In this document: one piece after another, positions 59,424-64,000 of the stretch
Layout: each line of letters begins with the position of its first letter
How positions within the stretch are numbered: the stretch's first letter is position 1
Origin: Castellaniella sp040276085
Lineage (GTDB): Bacteria > Pseudomonadota > Gammaproteobacteria > Burkholderiales > Burkholderiaceae_B
Assembly: GCF_040276085.1 (NCBI RefSeq)
Contig: NZ_JBELOK010000003.1
Location: 62,001-126,000 of the forward strand
DNA: 64,000 nt
Direction of reading: 5' to 3'
Translations under genes and position numbers: made by a program
The notes under the pieces: model-generated
What the model was told of the DNA's origin: nothing
The model's input: the letters and a program-made list of their open reading frames with translations, nothing else
Database searches by the model: none

Positions 59424-60551
59424 TTAGTCCATGCGAAACAGGTTGTGGTGCTCGCGGATGGCGTAGCGGTCGGTCATCCCGGCGATGTAGTCGGCAATGG
59501 CGCGGGCTTGCTCGATGGGGTCGTCGCGCTGGTATTCGCCGGCCAGCAGGCGGGGATCATCCAAAAATGCGGTGAAGAGATCCCGGACGATGCGCCGCGC
59601 TTTATTGGTCATGCGCATCACCTGGGCGTGGCGATACAGGTTATCGAGCAAAAATTTCTTGAGTGCATCTGCCTGGGCGCGCAGATCATCCGAAAAAGCC
59701 GCCAGCGAAGGGCCTGCCCGCACGGCATCGGCCGAATCGGGCTTGAGGGCGGCAATGCGCGCAGCCGTGGTGCGGGTGAGATCCCGCACCAGGGTATTGA
59801 TCATCGCGCGGATGACTTCAGACAACAGACGTTTGCCCTCGGCCTGTGGATACTGATGGCATACCTGCTGGTGGTGCTGCGCAAAAATGGGCAGCTCCAG
59901 CAGTTGCTGCACGGTGATCAGGCCCGAGCGCACACCGTCGTCGATATCGTGGTTGTTGTAGGCAATTTCGTCTGCCAGGTTGGTAAGCTGGGCCTCGAGC
60001 GAGGGCTGCGTGCCATCCAGAAACCGCGCCGCCACCGGCCCCAACAGGCGCGCATGGCGCCGCGAGCAATGTTTGAGGATGCCCTCGCGGGTTTCAAAGC
60101 ACAGGTTAAGGCCGTTGAAACCGGCGTAACGCTCTTCGAGCTCGTCGACAATCCGCAGGCTCTGCAGGTTGTGCTCGAAACCGCCCGCCTGGGGCGCCAG
60201 CGTTTGCATGCAGGCATTGAGCTCGTCCTGGCCGGCATGGCCAAACGGCGTGTGGCCAAGGTCGTGGGCCAGCGCCATGGCCTCGATGAGGTCTTCGTTG
60301 ACATCCAGATTGCGTGCCAGGCTGCGTGCAATCTGGGCAACTTCGATGCTGTGGGTCAGCCGTGTGCGGAAAAGATCGCCTTCGTGATTGAGGAACACCT
60401 GGGTTTTGTATTCCAGACGCCGAAACGCGGAGCAATGCACGATGCGGTCGCGGTCGCGCTGAAACGCGCTGCGCCCCTGGGGCGGGGCTTCGGTGTAGCG
60501 GCGGCCCCGGGTGTGCTCTGCATGACAAGCGTAGGGTGCCAGGGTTGTCAT
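59424..60551 (-). CDS. dgt: Deoxyguanosinetriphosphate triphosphohydrolase (HD superfamily)
   Basis: The 375-residue enzyme hydrolyses dNTPs to nucleoside and triphosphate. The HD metal site is split as RTRLTHSIEVAQIARSLARN and IEAMALAHDLGHTPFGHAGQ, with the later DEIAYNNHDIDDG supplying the last Asp. It opens with SAFQRDRDRIVHCSAFRRLE. Length matches the shorter type 2 Dgt subfamily common in betaproteobacteria. It lies 2 bp after aroB and 2 bp before the CoA-transferase gene. Confidence 0.93.
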   Translation of the reverse strand: MTTLAPYACHAEHTRGRRYTEAPPQGRSAFQRDRDRIVHCSAFRRLEYKTQVFLNHEGDLFRTRLTHSIEVAQIARSLARNLDVNEDLIEAMALAHDLGHTPFGHAGQDELNACMQTLAPQAGGFEHNLQSLRIVDELEERYAGFNGLNLCFETREGILKHCSRRHARLLGPVAARFLDGTQPSLEAQLTNLADEIAYNNHDIDDGVRSGLITVQQLLELPIFAQHHQQVCHQYPQAEGKRLLSEVIRAMINTLVRDLTRTTAARIAALKPDSADAVRAGPSLAAFSDDLRAQADALKKFLLDNLYRHAQVMRMTNKARRIVRDLFTAFLDDPRLLAGEYQRDDPIEQARAIADYIAGMTDRYAIREHHNLFRMD

Positions 60552-60553
60552 GA

Positions 60554-61639
60554 TCAGGCCTTGATCTTTTGAGCCAGCAGCGGACGCACCAGGGTGTCGT
60601 CTACTGCCTGCAGGGTGGCCTGCCCCAACTGCGGCAGCAAAACATACCGGATGTGGCTGCCTTCGGTCTTTTTATCCACCCGCATCAGCTCAAACCAGCG
60701 CTCAAGCCCAAGATCCGGTGCCTGCACGGGGCAGCCGATGGCAGCGACCAGATCGCGGATGCGACCGGCCACGGCAGGATCCAGCCCGCACACCTGTACC
60801 GACAATTGCGCGGCCAGCACCATGCCGCAGCCCACGGCTTCGCCATGCAGCCATTGGCCGTATCCCAGGCCGGATTCGATGGCATGGGCAAATGTGTGGC
60901 CAAAGTTAAGAATGGCGCGCAGGCCGGTTTCGCGCTCGTCTTGCGACACCACCTGGGCTTTGATCTGGCACGAGCGCTGCACGGCATAGGTGATGGCGGT
61001 TTCGTCCAACTGGCGCAGTGCCTGCACGTTGGCTTCACACCAGTCGAAAAACCGAGCATCGGCAATCATGCCGTACTTGATGGTTTCCGCCAGGCCGGCG
61101 GAAATCTCGCGCGCCGGCAAAGTGGCCAGCACGGCCGGGTCGATTTCGACAGCCTGGGGCTGATAAAACGCACCAATCATGTTTTTGCCCAGCGGGTGGT
61201 TGATGGCTGTTTTGCCCCCCACCGAGGAATCCACCTGTGCCAGCAAGGTGGTGGGCACCTGGATGAAACGCACGCCACGCATATAGCAGGCGGCCGCAAA
61301 GCCGCACATGTCGCCAATGACGCCGCCACCCAGGGCCACCAGCACCGCCTTGCGATCGAGCGCGGCCTCGAGCAGCGCATCAAAGATCTGATTAAGTGTT
61401 TGCCAGGTTTTGGTGTCTTCGCCGTCGGCAAGCGCTATCCATTGCAAGGGCTTGCCGGTGGCCGCCAGCGCCGCACGCACCTGCGGGCCATACAAGGCCG
61501 ATACCGTGACATTGGTAACCACCGCCACGGCGGTGGCATCGGCCGGGATGACCTGAGCAAGGGCATCGAGGCGGCCATGGGCAATGTGGATGGGGTAGTT
61601 GCCGCCGGGTGTACGGACGTCGAGAGTTTGCATGGCCAT
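60554..61639 (-). CDS. aroB: 3-dehydroquinate synthase
   Basis: The 361-residue enzyme makes 3-dehydroquinate from DAHP, the second step of the shikimate pathway. The NAD+ site and active-site blocks are ALGGGVIGDMCGFAAACYMR, PTTLLAQVDSSVGGKTAINH and GKNMIGAFYQPQAVEID. Zinc-ligand regions are LNFGHTFAHAIE and HGEAVGCGM. ATG 61639 (or 61633) begins the protein 6 bp after the aroK stop, and dgt follows in 2 bp, the usual aroK-aroB-dgt order. Confidence 0.96.
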   Translation of the reverse strand: MAMQTLDVRTPGGNYPIHIAHGRLDALAQVIPADATAVAVVTNVTVSALYGPQVRAALAATGKPLQWIALADGEDTKTWQTLNQIFDALLEAALDRKAVLVALGGGVIGDMCGFAAACYMRGVRFIQVPTTLLAQVDSSVGGKTAINHPLGKNMIGAFYQPQAVEIDPAVLATLPAREISAGLAETIKYGMIADARFFDWCEANVQALRQLDETAITYAVQRSCQIKAQVVSQDERETGLRAILNFGHTFAHAIESGLGYGQWLHGEAVGCGMVLAAQLSVQVCGLDPAVAGRIRDLVAAIGCPVQAPDLGLERWFELMRVDKKTEGSHIRYVLLPQLGQATLQAVDDTLVRPLLAQKIKA

Positions 61640-61645
61640 ACCGGA

Positions 61646-62224
61646 TTAGAAAGTGATGGAGTGCTCGGCCAGCCGGGCCACCAGTGTGCGCACCAGCTGC
61701 GGCACGGGTTGGTCGGCCGTATCCAGGCAGATGTCAGCCACCTCATCATAAAGGGGTTCGCGCTGCTGGAGAAGCTGGGCGATGCGTTGGCGGGGGTCTT
61801 GCGTACGCAGCAGGGGCCGGCTGCGGTCTCGGGCAACCCGGCGATAAAGCTCTTGTGCCCCGGCACGCAGATAAATGACACAACCGCGTTTGAGCATCTC
61901 GCGGTTTTCGGGGGCCAGCACTGCGCCCCCCCCGGTGGCCAGCACCAGGCCGGGCATCCGGGTGTATTCATCCAGCAACGTGGTTTCGCGACGACGGAAC
62001 CCGGCCTCGCCTTCGATGTCGAAGATGGTAGCCACGGGCACGCCGCAGCGCCCGATGATGGCGTGGTCAAGATCGACAAACTGGCGGTTGAGGGCCACGG
62101 CCAGCTGGCGGCCAATGGTGGTTTTGCCCACTCCCATCATGCCCACCAGAAAAATCGGCGAGGCCAGGCAGGGCGCCACCTTTGGGGCAACTCGGGCATC
62201 GGTGGGCGGGGTTTCTGACAGCAT
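61646..62224 (-). CDS. aroK: Shikimate kinase
   Basis: The protein of about 192 residues phosphorylates shikimate with ATP. Walker A is FLVGMMGVGKTTIGRQLA; the shikimate-binding region is FVDLDHAIIGRCG, then ATGGGAVLAPENREML and RDRSRPLL (lid Arg). ATG 62224 is the first ATG; a TTG at 62230 could add two residues. About 25 residues precede the kinase core. It is divergent from mrcA across 178 bp. Confidence 0.94.
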   Translation of the reverse strand: MLSETPPTDARVAPKVAPCLASPIFLVGMMGVGKTTIGRQLAVALNRQFVDLDHAIIGRCGVPVATIFDIEGEAGFRRRETTLLDEYTRMPGLVLATGGGAVLAPENREMLKRGCVIYLRAGAQELYRRVARDRSRPLLRTQDPRQRIAQLLQQREPLYDEVADICLDTADQPVPQLVRTLVARLAEHSITF

Positions 62225-62402
62225 ACGCAACAGGTGTACAAATGGTTTACGTGTATTATCGCATTGGCTGGCCCACTCATTTTTCCAGCGGCCTTTCAGG
62301 CCCCTTTACAGGCGGGCTCGCCCCCTATTTAGCAGCATCCAGTTACATACACCTCGCATCGCGTCCCTGGCGGCCCCCTGCCAGGGCTTACAATCGCCCC
62401 TG

Positions 62403-64000
62403 ATGAGAACCACCAAAACCACCTCCAAGCAAAAGGCGCCTGCCCGCTCCTGGCTTTCGCGCCTGATCCTGAAGGCGTTCGTGCTCTGCGCCGGCCTGGG
62501 CATCTGTGGCGCACTCTTGCTGACACTGGCGCTGGCACTGGCCTGGCCCAATCTGCCCGACCTCCACGCGATGACCGACTACCGGCCACGCGTGCCGCTG
62601 CGCATCTACACGGCCGATCACGTGCTGATTGGCGAGTTTGGCGAAGAACGCCGCAATGTACTGCGCTTCAACGAGATTCCGGACGTCATGAAATCGGCCA
62701 TCCTGGCCGCAGAAGACGACCGCTTCTACCAGCATGGCGGCATCGACTGGGCGGGCGTGCTGCGTGCGGCCATCGCCAACGTGGTGCACATGTCCAAGAC
62801 ACAGGGCGCCAGCACCATCACCATGCAGGTAGCGCGCAATTTTTATCTGTCCTCCGAAAAAACCTACACACGCAAGTTCTACGAGCTTCTGCTCACGTTC
62901 AAGATCGAAGCCACGCTCAGCAAAGACCAGATTCTGGATCTGTACATGAACCAGATCTTCCTGGGACACCGGGCCTATGGTTTTGCCGCGGCCAGCCGCA
63001 CGTATTTTGGCAAGCAACTGGCCGACATCACGCCGGCCGAGGCCGCAATGCTGGCTGGCATCCCCAAGGCGCCGTCGCGGTTTAACCCGATTGCCAATTT
63101 TGATCGGGCCAAGTCGCGCCAGGCCTATGTGCTGGGCCGGATGCACGAGCTTGGCTACCTGAACGACGCCGAGTACGAGAAGGCCAAGGCGCAAGAGATC
63201 GTGATCCAATCGGCTGCCGGCACTCCCACCGGGCGCTACGCAGTGCACGGCGAATACCCGGCCGAACTGGCCCGCCAGCTGCTGTACGGCGTGTATCAGG
63301 ACGACATCTATTCACGCGGCTTCAATATCTACACCACGATCAATTCGGTGGATCAGGAAGCCGCTTACCAATCGCTGCGTGACGGCGTGCTGGATTACAC
63401 GCGGCGCGCCTACTACCCTGGCCCCGAAGAAACCATCGATTTGCCTGAAGGCATCGAGAACCAGCCCGAGGCCTTTAACGAAATCCTGGACACCGTCCAG
63501 GAAAAATACCCGGACAACGGCGATCTCCTCACCGGCATCGTGCTTTCGGCCAGCCCTACCGAAATCAAAGTGGCACGCAGCCCCAAGCAGATCATCACCA
63601 TCACCGACAAAAGCGCTTTGCGGGTGGTGGCCCGCGGCCTGGGGCCCAAAGCCAAAGACTCAGTGCGCATCTCACGCGGATCTGTGGTGTATGTGCACAA
63701 GCAGGATAACGATGTCTGGGAGCTTTTAAACAAACCCGGCATTCAGGCGGCACTGGTATCGGTGCGCGCACAAGACGGCGGCATCCTGGCGATGGTGGGC
63801 GGATTTGACTTCGAAGAAGGCAAATTCAACCGCGTCACCCAGGCCTGGCGTCAACCAGGCTCATCCTTCAAACCGTTTATCTACGCCTCGGCACTCGAGC
63901 GCGGCCTAACCCCTGCCACGCAGATCTCCGACGAGCCCTTCTCGCTGACCGCCGAGCAAACCGGCTCCAAGGCCTGGAACCCCAAAAACTACGGCCGGGC
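62403..64000 (+). CDS. mrcA: Penicillin-binding protein 1A (3' end outside window)
   Basis: At least 532 residues of a bifunctional class A PBP are visible. The N-terminal anchor is LILKAFVLCAGLGICGALLL. The glycosyltransferase domain has AILAAEDDRFYQHGGIDWAG (catalytic Glu), GASTITMQVARNFYLS and ILDLYMNQIFLGHRAYGFAA. The OB-like insert and then the transpeptidase domain with the nucleophile Ser in WRQPGSSFKPFIYASALERG follow. The SxN and KTG motifs lie beyond the right edge. It polymerises and cross-links peptidoglycan in the periplasm. ATG 62403 is the natural start, with a basic cytoplasmic tail before the span. Confidence 0.95.
   Translation, partial: MRTTKTTSKQKAPARSWLSRLILKAFVLCAGLGICGALLLTLALALAWPNLPDLHAMTDYRPRVPLRIYTADHVLIGEFGEERRNVLRFNEIPDVMKSAILAAEDDRFYQHGGIDWAGVLRAAIANVVHMSKTQGASTITMQVARNFYLSSEKTYTRKFYELLLTFKIEATLSKDQILDLYMNQIFLGHRAYGFAAASRTYFGKQLADITPAEAAMLAGIPKAPSRFNPIANFDRAKSRQAYVLGRMHELGYLNDAEYEKAKAQEIVIQSAAGTPTGRYAVHGEYPAELARQLLYGVYQDDIYSRGFNIYTTINSVDQEAAYQSLRDGVLDYTRRAYYPGPEETIDLPEGIENQPEAFNEILDTVQEKYPDNGDLLTGIVLSASPTEIKVARSPKQIITITDKSALRVVARGLGPKAKDSVRISRGSVVYVHKQDNDVWELLNKPGIQAALVSVRAQDGGILAMVGGFDFEEGKFNRVTQAWRQPGSSFKPFIYASALERGLTPATQISDEPFSLTAEQTGSKAWNPKNYGR

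Noticed and set aside
60569..62218. 549-codon open frame antisense to aroB and aroK
   Set aside because: Shadow of two clear biosynthetic genes.
1..64000. CRISPR arrays, tRNA or rRNA genes
   Set aside because: No regularly spaced direct repeats, tRNA T-loop/acceptor patterns or rRNA segments were noticed anywhere in the window.

Overview
The window reads as chromosomal DNA of a betaproteobacterium of the Burkholderiales, most likely family Alcaligenaceae. The case rests on gene families and synteny: Bug-type TctC binding protein, an EPS-associated MarR regulator, an imuA-imuB-dnaE2 mutasome, ssb and MFS-uvrA blocks, and an aroK-aroB-dgt operon divergent from mrcA. Base composition is high-GC, except for three clearly AT-richer or mixed patches (about 0.8-5.9 kb, 10.1-10.8 kb and 14-17.1 kb) that look acquired. 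I cannot fix the genus from sequence alone.

Layout. 1-7.7 kb: leftward surface-polysaccharide (O-antigen/capsule) cluster with a UDP-GlcNAc 4,6-dehydratase (partial), a GT4 glycosyltransferase, a Wzy/EpsG-like polymerase, a GT-A-type glycosyltransferase, a Wzx flippase, then a wrecked IS5-family element, a 5' stump of rfbB and an EPS-type MarR regulator. Upstream of that regulator lies an exact ops element, and an rfaH homologue sits 3 kb further on, so the cluster is probably under RfaH antitermination. 7.8-12.1 kb: an autotransporter, an orphan HicB, RfaH, and a Panacea (PanA) antitoxin with a shortened partner. 12.3-13.8 kb: an NCS2 purine permease. 14.2-17.1 kb: a compact lower-GC operon sce7726-sce7725-HEPN/RES, the best candidate here for an uncharacterised (defence-like) system.

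17.2-28.5 kb: the SOS mutasome, split in two. dnaE2 and imuB lie at 17.2-22.0 kb and imuA at 25.4-26.2 kb, each half with its own LexA box. Between them sit an MFS transporter, hmgA and a BrnTA toxin-antitoxin pair whose antitoxin overlaps the altered 3' end of imuA. Next come gene remnants (ParE tail, a second ssb tail, a nonsense-broken cheV, an IS3 orfA scrap), an intact HepT-MntA pair and ssb.

28.8-48.4 kb: two catabolic or transport modules apparently inserted between ssb and the MFS-uvrA pair. One is dppABCDF (oligopeptide ABC uptake). The other is a divergent acyl-CoA regulon: TetR, acyl-CoA ligase and 3-hydroxyacyl-CoA-dehydrogenase-like SDR to the left; a branched-chain-type ABC transporter, thiolase, acyl-CoA dehydrogenase, SDR, a kinase-DUF6285 fusion and a ComB-like phosphatase to the right. 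The kinase/ACAD/SDR/ligase set resembles the LvaABCDE 4-hydroxyacyl-CoA route, with LvaA and LvaB apparently fused.

48.4-64 kb: housekeeping and transport genes: MFS, uvrA, TctDE two-component system with the TctCBA tripartite tricarboxylate transporter, a CoA transferase of unusual domain order, dgt, aroB, aroK and the start of mrcA (PBP1A), which runs off the right end.
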